From contig PXFD01000107.1 of NCBI GenBank assembly GCA_003564505.1, positions 1 to 18,809 of the forward strand: DNA of 18,809 bases. The letters run 5' to 3'. Shown piece by piece: positions 1-7,906 of the stretch (position 1 is its first letter; every line of letters starts with the position of its first letter). A program made the position numbers and the translations under genes. The notes below the pieces were generated by a model. That model saw only the letters and a program-made list of their open reading frames with translations, was not told the DNA's origin and did no database searches. This stretch comes from Syntrophomonadaceae bacterium (GTDB lineage Bacteria; Bacillota_D; Dethiobacteria; DTU022).

Positions 1-934
1 CTGTAGAGTCGGTTGAAGCAATCATTTTCATCTTATTTTTGATTTCGTTGATCTCGCTGCTGGCTCCGATTATGCCTGAAAAGGTCGTTTTCTTGTTTTC
101 CTTCATAATCCGGGTAGCCATTTCTTCAACTTCTTCCCTGCGGCGGAATGACAAGACGGCACCGGAAACCTTGTCTTCTTCATACATCAGGGTTATGTTA
201 TAAAACAGGCGCAGTTCTTCATTGTCAGAATCTTTATAACTAATTTCTTTTCCATAATACTGCTCACTGCCCACTTCATATTTCATATTGATAACATCGT
301 CAACTTTAAAATCAGGGAAAATTTTATTGATATGATCGCCAATTAAGCGGTTATGCTTTAACTCAAGAATCTCTTCCGCTGCCAGGTTGATGTTGGTAAT
401 TACTCCTTGTGAGTTAATAGCAATTACCCCTTCATAAACAGAGTTAATCACATCTTTAAACTGATTCATAAGGCTGGCAACCTTAGATTCCATTTTTTTC
501 TCGTTCAGGGACATTACAATAATATTACAGAGCTTATTAAGGAAATTCTGCATTTTATCATACTGGTTTAGCAGTTTACGCCTGTGCTGCTCCGTTAAAG
601 CAAGCAACGAAATTGTTCCGATTTTCTTTTCATTAAAGATGATCGGCTGCATCAGAAAAGCCAGCACAGTACAGTTTTTAGAGTAATCACAGTCTCTACA
701 GCAAACTGCCCGGGCTGTATTTTCAACCAGGATGGATTCTTCGTTAGCAGAGGAAATTAGTCTGTGAGTCATGCAGCCCTCATCATATTTGGCGCCAACT
801 TCTTTTTCAAAATAACCGCTTCCTGCGATTACTTCAAGATCCTTACTGATCAGGCCAATTTCTATTTCAACCACACCGGCAAAGGCAGCGGTTACCTGCT
901 GAAGAAAGCCCTGAATACTTCTCAACTCTTTCAA
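1..934 (-). CDS. sigma54-dependent PAS-domain transcriptional regulator (N-terminal part, runs off the left edge)
   Basis: Partial gene: 311 codons are present and the rest lies left of base 1. It is a sigma54 (RpoN) enhancer-binding activator. The N-terminal sensor region (about residues 1-145) carries a cysteine cluster, C78, C79, C82 and C88, with another Cys at 54. A PAS domain follows (about 155-265), then a linker ending in a FSGIIGASSEI motif that opens the AAA+ domain. The window ends before Walker A. The TTG start at 934 is chosen because GGAGGT (941-946) sits 6 bases upstream. That ribosome site overlaps the TAG stop of proX, so translation is probably coupled. The cysteines could bind a metal or Fe-S cluster or sense redox; this is inferred. 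Pairing of a sigma54 regulator with a PrdX-like protein recalls clostridial proline-metabolism loci, but no proline reductase gene is visible. The ligand is unknown. Confidence 0.88.
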   Translation of the reverse strand, partial: MKELRSIQGFLQQVTAAFAGVVEIEIGLISKDLEVIAGSGYFEKEVGAKYDEGCMTHRLISSANEESILVENTARAVCCRDCDYSKNCTVLAFLMQPIIFNEKKIGTISLLALTEQHRRKLLNQYDKMQNFLNKLCNIIVMSLNEKKMESKVASLMNQFKDVINSVYEGVIAINSQGVITNINLAAEEILELKHNRLIGDHINKIFPDFKVDDVINMKYEVGSEQYYGKEISYKDSDNEELRLFYNITLMYEEDKVSGAVLSFRRREEVEEMATRIMKENKKTTFSGIIGASSEINEIKNKMKMIASTDST

Positions 935-945
935 GTGCTGACCTC

Positions 946-1434
946 CTAAAAAAACATGACCTCATTACCACAGTGCTCTAAAAACTTCTCAAAATCACTA
1001 AATGACAAACTAATAGTTGCGGTATTAACATTAGGATGAAAGTTGACAGTACCCGCTTTTTTCAGATCGCGATCTATAGCAACGGTTACTGCTTTCTTGT
1101 CATCATTAATCAGGCCAAATGGCGAAACTGCACCGGTTTCCAGCCCCAGATGCTCCATCAAACGCCTTTCTGAAGCAAAGCTCAGTTTCCCGGCAGCGAG
1201 CTTAGCTGACAATTCCTTAATATCAGCCTTTTTTGATTCTTCCAGTATAACCAGGTAGTGACGGTTACCTTTATTATTACGCAAAAACAAGTTTTTGGAA
1301 TGAGCACCTTCAATATCCTGCCAGTACTGTTTTGCTTCATCAACTGTATAAACCGGCGGGTGTTCATAACGTTTGTAAGAGATATCAAGCTGCTCTAAAA
1401 GATCATATAACTTCTGTTCATTTTCAGAAACCAA
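946..1434 (-). CDS. proX: prolyl-tRNA editing deacylase, YbaK/ProXp-ala (PrdX-like)
   Basis: Free-standing trans-editing enzyme of the YbaK/INS family; known members hydrolyse Ala-tRNA(Pro) made by mistake by prolyl-tRNA synthetase. The 162 residues match the usual length for a stand-alone domain. Family hallmarks are visible: HPPVYTVDEA near residues 25-34, the SKNLFL motif with the conserved lysine (K47), LSFAS near 84-88, SPFGL near 104-108 and FHPNVNTAT near 132-140. The TTG start at 1434 has an AAAGGAG site 9 bases upstream. The stop overlaps the ribosome site of the downstream sigma54 regulator (11-base gap), so the two genes form a coupled pair. A promoter with an inverted repeat lies just upstream. 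The family call is secure; the exact mischarged tRNA edited is not provable from sequence alone. Confidence 0.92.
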   Translation of the reverse strand: MVSENEQKLYDLLEQLDISYKRYEHPPVYTVDEAKQYWQDIEGAHSKNLFLRNNKGNRHYLVILEESKKADIKELSAKLAAGKLSFASERRLMEHLGLETGAVSPFGLINDDKKAVTVAIDRDLKKAGTVNFHPNVNTATISLSFSDFEKFLEHCGNEVMFF

Positions 1435-1477
1435 TTTAATTAACTCCTTTCACTGATATTTAAGGGAAGTATGCACC

Positions 1478-1509
1478 AAAATGCTACCATGAGCATTTTT
1501 ACTTGTCAA
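1478..1509 (-). promoter_or_regulatory. promoter of proX-regulator pair with an inverted repeat over the -10
   Basis: On the minus strand a perfect -35 TTGACA (1509-1504) is followed by a 17-base spacer and a -10 TAGCAT (1486-1481). A perfect 8-base inverted repeat, AAAATGCT (1478-1485) and AGCATTTT (1492-1499) with a 6-base loop, covers the -10 and the end of the spacer. Transcription would begin near 1474, about 40 bases before the proX TTG. The repeat could be an operator; as RNA it could instead be a weak terminator for the MORN gene, but the T-run on the minus strand is short. A second small palindrome, ATAGAAAcTTTCTAT, lies at 1572-1586. Confidence 0.5.
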
Positions 1510-1633
1510 ACTTAGAGGCTTAATATAAGTTCAATTCATATCAGCCTTAAATGTAACTACTTAAACATAATATAGAAACTTTCTATTCCTTTTCAACCTT
1601 AAAATTTATTCCTTAAATAGCACTATCCTTATA

Positions 1634-3160
1634 TTATAAATCCTTTAATAAGTATGGCCCGAGATTTAAAACCCACACACCCATACTAGCTTCACCGTTT
1701 GCTTTTTTTAATTTAAAACGTCCACACTTACGATCAAATAACCATTGCCCTCTGAATTCATCCCCGACAGTTGATAAATATGTGCCATACCCATGACGCA
1801 TGTTTTTCCACCAGCGTCCGGCATACCGGCTTCCACCGGGCCAGGTCCGAACACCGCGTCCATGATATTTGCCAAAATATAAATCTCCTTCGTAACTACC
1901 ACCCCTGGCATATTTACATGTACCTTGCCCATGCAGACGCCCATCTTTCCACTTGCCCTGGAAAACTGAGCCGTCAGACCGTTTTAAAATGCCTTCACCA
2001 TTCCACAATCCCTTTTTAAAACCACCTTCATAGCGCGTACCATCGGCTGCAACAAAAACACCGTGACCATCCATTTGGTCGTTGATCCACTGCCCATTAT
2101 ACTCTTCGCCATCAGACCAGCGCTGAAAACCTCTACCGTTTCTTCTGGCATCTTTAAATTCACCTTCATATTTAGCTCCATCAGTAGCTACTACTATCCC
2201 TTTTCCATGCGGACGGCCCTTCTCCAATTCACCGCTGTATTTTGCCCCATCAGCAAAGTAAAATATTCCATTTTCTGTAGGGCTGCCTTCTTCAAAAAAA
2301 CCGACAAAAGCCGAGCCGTCTTCATAATCAAGTCTTCCTTCACCATGTGGCCTTTTATTTTTAGTTTCTCCACTGTACCTTATCCCATTCGGATAAATAC
2401 ATACACCCCTGCCACTATCACGGCCATGATCAAAATTACCTTTAAACTCAGTCCCACCAGGATAAAAGGCGCTGCCTGCACCATGGGGAAGACCTTCTTT
2501 CAGGGAGCCCTTATACCGGGCGCCGTCGGCAAAAATAAATTTACCTTTATCACTGAAAAACCCTTCATTAAATTCATCCTCATAACATGAGCCATCATTA
2601 AAAGTAAATTTGCCATTACCATGCATCAGGTTTGCTTTCCATAGTCCTTCGTATTTTCGACCGTCAGGCCAGACTTGCACACCCTGACCTTCCCTTTGAT
2701 CCATAACCCATTGACCACTATATGTTCGTCCGTCAGGCCAGGTCATCTTGCCTTCACCATGACGCATGGCACTTTTCCACTGTCCGCTATATGTTCTACC
2801 GTCAGGCCAGGTATAAGTTCCCTGACCCTCGTACAAACCATTAACAAACTCACCTTCGTACTTTTCTCCACTTGGCCAATAATAAGTACCAAGTCCGTGC
2901 ATCTGGTCATTATTCCATTCTCCTACATACTTGCGCCAGTCAGCAAAGAGGTAAGTACCTCTTCCATGCATGCGGTCTTCCTGCCAGTGTCCTTCATATT
3001 TATCTCCGTTCGACCATGTAAAAGTACCTTCACCATGGAAAAGACCTGCTTTCCAGTCACCGCTGTACCTGCTGCCATCAGGCCAGGTAACAGTTCCCTT
3101 TCCATGAGGAAGACCATTTAATGTTTCTCCTCTATATTCACCATCACCAGCAATTTTCAC
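1634..3160 (-). CDS. MORN-repeat protein, 21 tandem 23-residue units
   Basis: The 508 residues consist of a 7-residue leader, 21 consecutive units of exactly 23 residues (483) and an 18-residue degenerate tail. Each unit follows a MORN pattern such as KYEGEF..G..HGKGTYTWPDG, with the Y-x-G and H/N-G-x-G positions kept in most units. Units 6 and 7 are nearly identical around WPDGRTYSGQW, which suggests recent duplication. There is no signal peptide or membrane segment, so the product looks cytosolic. The GTG start at 3160 has only a weak, distant purine-rich site; no better start is visible. MORN arrays form elongated beta-hairpin scaffolds and have been linked to lipid or protein contacts, but the role here is unknown. 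It lies 52 bases after tatC on the same strand and is likely co-transcribed with it. Confidence 0.9.
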   Translation of the reverse strand: MKIAGDGEYRGETLNGLPHGKGTVTWPDGSRYSGDWKAGLFHGEGTFTWSNGDKYEGHWQEDRMHGRGTYLFADWRKYVGEWNNDQMHGLGTYYWPSGEKYEGEFVNGLYEGQGTYTWPDGRTYSGQWKSAMRHGEGKMTWPDGRTYSGQWVMDQREGQGVQVWPDGRKYEGLWKANLMHGNGKFTFNDGSCYEDEFNEGFFSDKGKFIFADGARYKGSLKEGLPHGAGSAFYPGGTEFKGNFDHGRDSGRGVCIYPNGIRYSGETKNKRPHGEGRLDYEDGSAFVGFFEEGSPTENGIFYFADGAKYSGELEKGRPHGKGIVVATDGAKYEGEFKDARRNGRGFQRWSDGEEYNGQWINDQMDGHGVFVAADGTRYEGGFKKGLWNGEGILKRSDGSVFQGKWKDGRLHGQGTCKYARGGSYEGDLYFGKYHGRGVRTWPGGSRYAGRWWKNMRHGYGTYLSTVGDEFRGQWLFDRKCGRFKLKKANGEASMGVWVLNLGPYLLKDL

Positions 3161-3212
3161 AATAATCTACTGCCTTTCAGAAAGTACTACAGATATTTAC
3201 TTTATTAACAAA

Positions 3213-3977
3213 TTAACTTGCAGACTGGTCAGAAGACATTTCAGGTTGTTCCTTTTTTCGCCAGGCAAGGTATACCATAAAGATACCCAGTTCATAAAGC
3301 AGCATTAACGGTATCGCCATTAAGATCTGCGAAAAAATATCAGGAGGCGTTAAAACAGAAGCAAAAATAATTATTATTAACAGAGCAAATTTTCGGTTGC
3401 GGCGTAAAAATGTCGTGGTAATGAGACCAATGCTGCCCAGGAACCAGAACAAAACAGGCATCTGAAAAACCAGCCCGAAAGAGAACATGAATGAAGTGGT
3501 GAATGTCAGGTAACGAGCTATACTGAAATTCGGAACCAGATCTGCTCCTGAGAAACCGATAAAAAAGTTCAGGGCAAAGGGTAAAACAACAAAATAAGCA
3601 AATGAAGTGCCAAGACCAAAAAGCATATACATAATAATCGTTAGTAGTACTGCCGCTTTTTTATTCCGCCCAACTACAGTCATTGCAACAGCTACCACTT
3701 GATAGAGGATAATTGGTAGGGTTACAGCTGCACTGCTAATAAAAGCAAGGCGCAGGTTGGCCAAAAGTGCTTCAGAAGGAGTTAGAAATATTAACTGGAG
3801 AGTATGATCCTGCGCCTCCAGATCTTGATAAGCAAGGTTAGCGGGAATTAAAAGAAATTGCCGAATATAGTCGGCAAAAGCAAAGCTAATTACAGCAAAA
3901 ACGAAAACTGTAACAACTATAATAATCAGGCGATTGCGTATCTCTTCAAAAGTTCTCAGTAAGTCTTTTTTTTCCAT
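3213..3977 (-). CDS. tatC: Sec-independent protein translocase TatC
   Basis: TatC is the receptor subunit that binds twin-arginine signal peptides at the cytoplasmic membrane. The 254 residues hold about six hydrophobic segments plus family motifs: RTFEEIRNRL at the N-terminus, LTPSEALLANL near residues 65-75, FGLVFQMPV near 167-175, LTPPD near 209-213 and MAIPLMLLYELG near 220-231. The ATG at 3977 gives the expected N-terminus; its GGGAGGA site (3991-3997) is rather far (13 bases). An in-frame GTG at 4040 would add 21 residues and overlap the upstream TPR gene, so it is less likely. No tatA/tatB homologue is present in the window, and no neighbour shows an obvious twin-arginine signal. The upstream TPR gene ends 25 bases before this start. 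Confidence 0.93.
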   Translation of the reverse strand: MEKKDLLRTFEEIRNRLIIIVVTVFVFAVISFAFADYIRQFLLIPANLAYQDLEAQDHTLQLIFLTPSEALLANLRLAFISSAAVTLPIILYQVVAVAMTVVGRNKKAAVLLTIIMYMLFGLGTSFAYFVVLPFALNFFIGFSGADLVPNFSIARYLTFTTSFMFSFGLVFQMPVLFWFLGSIGLITTTFLRRNRKFALLIIIIFASVLTPPDIFSQILMAIPLMLLYELGIFMVYLAWRKKEQPEMSSDQSAS

Positions 3978-4002
3978 CTGTTTTGCAGTTTCCTCCCTAA
4001 CT

Positions 4003-4824
4003 TTACTCGAATATAATTTCCTGTTCGTCATTTTCTGCACGGAAATACTCGAGGTAAGTCAAGGCATTTTGATAAATCGCGCTATCTTCGCTTTCCTCTT
4101 CAAGAACCTCTTCAAGAATATCTTTGGCAGTATCAATTTCCCCCCGGTATTCACCAAGCAGGATAGCATAATAAAAGCGCTCTTCATTGTCAGCCTGTCC
4201 TGATGCCACCCTCGGGGCCATGTAATCCTGCAGCCAACTTGTTTCTTCTTCTAAAAGCTCATCTTTCCCCGCTGTTGAAAGCAGTTGAATCAGGGATAGA
4301 TGCAGCATTGGCTCGGGATTATCACGCAGCAATTCTCTTGCTATCTCAACCTGGTCAATAACCAATTCTTCATTTGCTCTTTGTTCCAGGTATAAATTAA
4401 TCAGCTCAAGGCGATAGCCAGGATTATCTGGCTCCAGCTCAACCAGGGATTGAAACAGGGAAACCATTCTTCCTTCATACTCCTCTATTGCTTCCTGATC
4501 ATTAAAGAATACCTGTTGAACAATACTTAAATATCTGTAATTCTCTGCCAGTTCCAACAAAATCGCTTCAGTAGGCTCATTTTCTTCGAGATATGACTCA
4601 AGGCGCTCTACTTCGCCTTCATAATGGTCAAGATAGTCTTCAGGTTCAGGCTCAGCCTGCTGGTCCGGTAAAGGCGCCCCTCCGCCGACAGCCTGTCCTA
4701 TATATGCTCCGACCAGTGAAACAACCATACCGAGAGCCAGAATTGCAGCTACAATACCTGCCCAACGCTGATTTTTTAAATTTCTCGGTCTCTCTTTTTT
4801 AGGTTTTTCTTTTTTTGATGCCAA
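4003..4824 (-). CDS. membrane-anchored TPR-like repeat protein
   Basis: The 273-residue protein has a lysine/arginine-rich cytoplasmic N-terminus (residues 2-20), one transmembrane helix (about 21-43), a Pro/Glu-rich linker, then a mostly helical acidic domain from about residue 62 to the end. Repeating helix pairs with patterns such as LLELAENYRYL, LVELEPDNPGYRLELINLYL and ALTYLEYF resemble tetratricopeptide repeats, though they are degenerate. It probably acts as an extracytoplasmic docking protein. The TTG at 4824 is preferred over an upstream ATG at 4863 because GGAGGG (4831-4836) lies 6 bases before it. It directly precedes tatC (25-base gap), so a link to membrane protein assembly or export is possible but unproven. 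I cannot assign a specific function. Confidence 0.78.
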   Translation of the reverse strand: MASKKEKPKKERPRNLKNQRWAGIVAAILALGMVVSLVGAYIGQAVGGGAPLPDQQAEPEPEDYLDHYEGEVERLESYLEENEPTEAILLELAENYRYLSIVQQVFFNDQEAIEEYEGRMVSLFQSLVELEPDNPGYRLELINLYLEQRANEELVIDQVEIARELLRDNPEPMLHLSLIQLLSTAGKDELLEEETSWLQDYMAPRVASGQADNEERFYYAILLGEYRGEIDTAKDILEEVLEEESEDSAIYQNALTYLEYFRAENDEQEIIFE

Positions 4825-4950
4825 AATAATCCCTCCGTAATTAACCTTGTAACAGTATTTCAACTGTGAGTAAACCGCTATTTAGGTTTTAACTACTCAG
4901 ACATATTTAATTGCATTTACTTTATTATCAATTGCATTTTTTCCCTTTTA

Positions 4951-5658
4951 TTAAAACTTAACCAGTAAACGCCCACAGTTTTCACAATACACCATTGCTT
5001 CGGGATTGTAAAGATGACCGCGTAAAGCAGATGATATAAAGACCCTGCAGCCACCACAAATTTCATCTTCAACCCTGGCCAGAGGCTGACCCTTGTGTTT
5101 CTCCGCTAAAAGATTGTACCTATCTAAAAATTTTGGTTCAACTTTCTCTGCCAGAAGAGATCTTTTTTCCTGAAGATCTTTCAGCTCTTCTTCCAACCTG
5201 GCCAGTTTTTTTTCAAGCATTGCTTCCTTTTCCCTGAGGTCCCCGGAAGCACCCTCTACTTCTTTTTTCAGCTGCTCCAGAGAACTTTCCTGTTCTTCTA
5301 ATGACTCCATCAATATTAGTATTTCTTCTTCCAGCCTGTTCTTCTCTTCAGCCAATAGCTCCATCTTTCGATGCATTTGTTCAAGCTCTTTAACGCTGCT
5401 AACCGTTCCATCATACATGTTTTCTTTCAGGTTTTCTCTATCATCGACAATTTTTTGTGTGCGCATTTCCAGGTTTTTTAGCTTTTTCTGATCTTCTTTA
5501 AAAAGTAACTCCTTTTCCGTTAATGATTGCTTTAATTCTTCCAGCCTGGTTAATGATTCATCCACACCACTTAATGCAGGAGCTTCTTCAATTTGCTGCT
5601 CCGTTGCCCTGATTTCCAGATCCAATTCCTGTAGATCCCATAGTAGTTTTAGCTGCAT
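4951..5658 (-). CDS. coiled-coil protein with C-terminal C4 zinc ribbon (DUF164/zf-RING_7 type)
   Basis: The 235-residue protein is almost entirely heptad-rich coiled coil (about residues 8-175), followed by a C4 zinc ribbon with C201, C204, C225 and C228 in CGGC and CENC pairs. This architecture fits the widespread family annotated as C4-type zinc ribbon domain protein, often beside Nif3 genes, as here. Members are proposed to contact nucleic acid or act as adaptors; the function is not settled. The ATG at 5658 is preferred to one 18 bases upstream because AAAGGA lies 9 bases before it. A terminator lies between it and the upstream nif3-like gene, so it may have its own promoter or depend on read-through. 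A 126-base gap without a clear signal separates it from the TPR-like gene. Confidence 0.88.
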   Translation of the reverse strand: MQLKLLWDLQELDLEIRATEQQIEEAPALSGVDESLTRLEELKQSLTEKELLFKEDQKKLKNLEMRTQKIVDDRENLKENMYDGTVSSVKELEQMHRKMELLAEEKNRLEEEILILMESLEEQESSLEQLKKEVEGASGDLREKEAMLEKKLARLEEELKDLQEKRSLLAEKVEPKFLDRYNLLAEKHKGQPLARVEDEICGGCRVFISSALRGHLYNPEAMVYCENCGRLLVKF

Positions 5659-5693
5659 GCGCTTACATCCTTTCATGTTATAACTGCAAAAGA

Positions 5694-5718
5694 AAAGGGT
5701 AGGTTTTACCTACCCTTT
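5694..5718 (-). terminator. rho-independent terminator after the nif3-like gene
   Basis: A perfect 10-base stem, AAAGGGTAGG (5694-5703) with CCTACCCTTT (5709-5718) and a 5-base loop, overlaps the stop codon of the nif3-like gene. On the minus strand the stem runs into a T-rich tract (TTTTCTTTT). It lies only 36 bases upstream of the zinc-ribbon gene start, so it separates two transcription units or attenuates read-through between them. Confidence 0.8.
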
Positions 5719-6838
5719 AGCAGTTCCATTTTGCCGTGCTCGAAGTTTGCAAGCAAACTTCGGTTTCATAGCCATCACCCTGCAGTTTCCTTTCAAGGTA
5801 TTGCTGCAGGTAAACAATACCCGGCCACTCAGTAGCATCATGACCTGCATCCAACAGGGACAAGTTGGATAACTCAGCCTTTTTCAAATCATGGTAGCGG
5901 AAATCACCGGAAATAAAAAGATCCGCCTCCTGTCGTACAGCTTGATCAATTAATGAACCGCCGCTTCCACCACAGAGAGCTATTTTTTTGAAACGATCTT
6001 TGCTGCCAGTCCAGTAACGTAAACTATTCGGATTAAGTCTTTCACGACAAAGCTTTACAAGCTGTTCCAGACTAATTGCTTCTTCCAGGTTTATAATTAA
6101 ACCAAGGCCAATTGTTTCTCCTTCCAAATCAAGAGGATATAAATCATAAGCAACCTCTTCATAGGGATGTGCCTCAAGCATTTTTTTAATTACAGCTGAC
6201 CGCCTTGTAGAGGGAAGGATAGTTTCCATCCTTAATTCATCAGCTTTTTCAAGTTGGCCTCTGCTACCGATATAGGGATTCGTTCCCGCTCCAGGCATAA
6301 AAGTACCGTAACCGCTGACCTGGAACATGCAATGGCTGTAATTGCCGACCTGTCCGGCGCCGGCAACCGCAAGGGCATCGCGAACAGCATCTTCATGACC
6401 GGCCGGCACGAAAACTACAAGCTTCAGCAGTTCTTCACTTCCGGTGACTTCTAACACCCGGGCATTATCAGCAGGCAGTCCAAGCCTGGCCGCCAGCTGG
6501 AAAGTAACACCCTTAGGTGCAATATCGTAATTAGTATGAGCGCTATAAATGTTTAACCTGTTTCTAATCGCATCAGCAACCAGTGCCCCAACGGGCAAAT
6601 CTTCGTTGACTGAAGACAATTTCTGATAAAATAAAGGGTGGTGCGTAATAAGTAGCTCTGCCCCTGTGGAAAGGGCTTCTTTAACAGCAGCCTGATCTGG
6701 ATCAAGGGCTACCAATATTTTTTTTATTTCTGCAGAGTTGCTGCCTAGTTGTAAACCGACAGGATCACCTGGCATGGCAATGGATAATGGGGCCAGTTTT
6801 TCAAGGTATGACAAAACAGTTTTTACAGTTGCCTGCAT
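5717..6838 (-). CDS. Nif3-like dinuclear metal-centre protein (YqfO type)
   Basis: The Nif3/YqfO family forms hexameric toroids with a dinuclear metal site; members are often labelled GTP cyclohydrolase 1 type 2, a label that should be treated with caution. The 373 residues are the long form, with an inserted PII-like domain at about 130-230 between two Nif3 halves. Metal ligands are visible: H66-H67 in ITHHPLF, H101 and D105 in SAHTNYD, and H333/E337 in AGHDATE. A glycine-rich CGGSGGS loop lies near 289-295 and GDFRYHD near 311-317. The ATG at 6838 has GGGAG 9 bases upstream. The gene begins 13 bases after the dat stop, so the two are one transcription unit. The physiological substrate is uncertain. 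Confidence 0.92.
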   Translation of the reverse strand: MQATVKTVLSYLEKLAPLSIAMPGDPVGLQLGSNSAEIKKILVALDPDQAAVKEALSTGAELLITHHPLFYQKLSSVNEDLPVGALVADAIRNRLNIYSAHTNYDIAPKGVTFQLAARLGLPADNARVLEVTGSEELLKLVVFVPAGHEDAVRDALAVAGAGQVGNYSHCMFQVSGYGTFMPGAGTNPYIGSRGQLEKADELRMETILPSTRRSAVIKKMLEAHPYEEVAYDLYPLDLEGETIGLGLIINLEEAISLEQLVKLCRERLNPNSLRYWTGSKDRFKKIALCGGSGGSLIDQAVRQEADLFISGDFRYHDLKKAELSNLSLLDAGHDATEWPGIVYLQQYLERKLQGDGYETEVCLQTSSTAKWNC

Positions 6839-6851
6839 TAAAATGATCTCC

Positions 6852-7700
6852 CTAAGTATTATCTGCAATTACTTCACGGAAGGCCACCATTATACGGCGG
6901 CAAGTCGGGCCAGGAGCTGCTGATAAGTTAATTCCATCTACAGCTAAAATCGGATTAACTTCCATCGTGGTTGATGTAGCCCAGACCTCATCAGCCGTGC
7001 TTAATTCCTTTATACTAAAAGCCTTTTCAGAAAAAGGTATGGATAGATCTTTCAGCAAAGACAGAACAATATCCCTGGTAATCCCAGGTAAAATAAGCTT
7101 GTTAGCCGGGTGAGTTCTGACCTGCCCATCTATAAGAGCAAAAATATTTGATCTCGTTCCTTCAGTTACGGTTTCATCCTGACGATATAGAATTGCCTCC
7201 ACCGCGCCTGCTTCCGCTGCTTTCTGCCTGGCCAGCAGGTTAGGAAGCAGGTTGGTACTCTTGATGTAACAGTTTAACCAGCGTTCGTCCGGCAAAGTCA
7301 CTGCTTTTACCGGTAGAATATCTTCAACAGCCTCTAGTGGTTCAAGACCTCTTGTATACATAACCAGGGTTGGTGAAATATCAGCAGGAAAAAGATGATC
7401 TCTTTTGGCGCTGCCCCTGGTCAATTGGATATAGATGTACCCTTCAACACAACTGCTTTTATTAACCAACTCCAGGGCAGTACTGCTCATATCACTTAAC
7501 TGGTATGGCAGATCGATTCTTATTGCTTCAGCGCTGCGCTGCAGCCGCTCCAGGTGTGCATCCAGGTAGAAGGGCTTTCCCTCATAAACCCTGATAACCT
7601 CGTAAACGCCGTCGCCAAGCAAATATCCCCGGTCTTCAATCGAGATTTTTGCCTCGGCAAGATTGCAGTATGAACCGTCAATCCAGGCTAAATTATCCAA
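6852..7700 (-). CDS. dat: D-amino-acid (D-alanine) aminotransferase, fold-type IV PLP enzyme
   Basis: Class IV aminotransferase that interconverts D-alanine and D-glutamate with their 2-oxo acids, supplying peptidoglycan precursors. The 282-residue length is standard. Residues match Bacillus D-alanine aminotransferase with a constant offset of two: Y33 (GDGVYEVI), R100 and H102 in TRGSAKRDHLFP (substrate carboxylate site), K147 as the PLP Schiff-base lysine (YIKSTNLL) and E179 (VTEGTRSN). The RxH motif favours D-amino-acid over branched-chain aminotransferase or 4-amino-4-deoxychorismate lyase. The TTG start at 7700 has AAGGAG 10 bases upstream. It is followed closely by the nif3-like gene. 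The 206 bases upstream, to the nucleotidase gene, hold no clear promoter. Confidence 0.9.
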   Translation of the reverse strand: MDNLAWIDGSYCNLAEAKISIEDRGYLLGDGVYEVIRVYEGKPFYLDAHLERLQRSAEAIRIDLPYQLSDMSSTALELVNKSSCVEGYIYIQLTRGSAKRDHLFPADISPTLVMYTRGLEPLEAVEDILPVKAVTLPDERWLNCYIKSTNLLPNLLARQKAAEAGAVEAILYRQDETVTEGTRSNIFALIDGQVRTHPANKLILPGITRDIVLSLLKDLSIPFSEKAFSIKELSTADEVWATSTTMEVNPILAVDGINLSAAPGPTCRRIMVAFREVIADNT

Positions 7701-7906
7701 TCTAATTCAGCTCCTTATTTTCGATAAAATTCGTTTCGACCATATTCAATTGCAGCTGCCTGCTGTAAAAGTCCCTCACTTCACCGGCACTTACATGCCT
7801 GCACTTTACACTCTCTTCAGTTTTCTTCAATAAGCCAGGTATTTACTAAAAGTTACGTTAACATAACAAAGCCTACATGTCCATTGTACATTTAAAGCAG
7901 AACCCT

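Noticed and set aside
2063..2590. 175-residue plus-strand ORF opposite the MORN gene
   Set aside because: It is an antisense frame kept open by the 69-base repeat periodicity of the MORN array; the same applies to the 148-residue frame at 2675-3121.
1634..3160. The 69-base repeats as a CRISPR or DNA repeat array
   Set aside because: The periodicity is coding: units diverge at the DNA level while keeping the MORN protein pattern, and there are no spacer-like unique segments between identical repeats.
3978..4040. Upstream GTG start for tatC at 4040
   Set aside because: It would overlap the TPR-like gene, lacks a nearby ribosome site and adds residues not expected at a TatC N-terminus.
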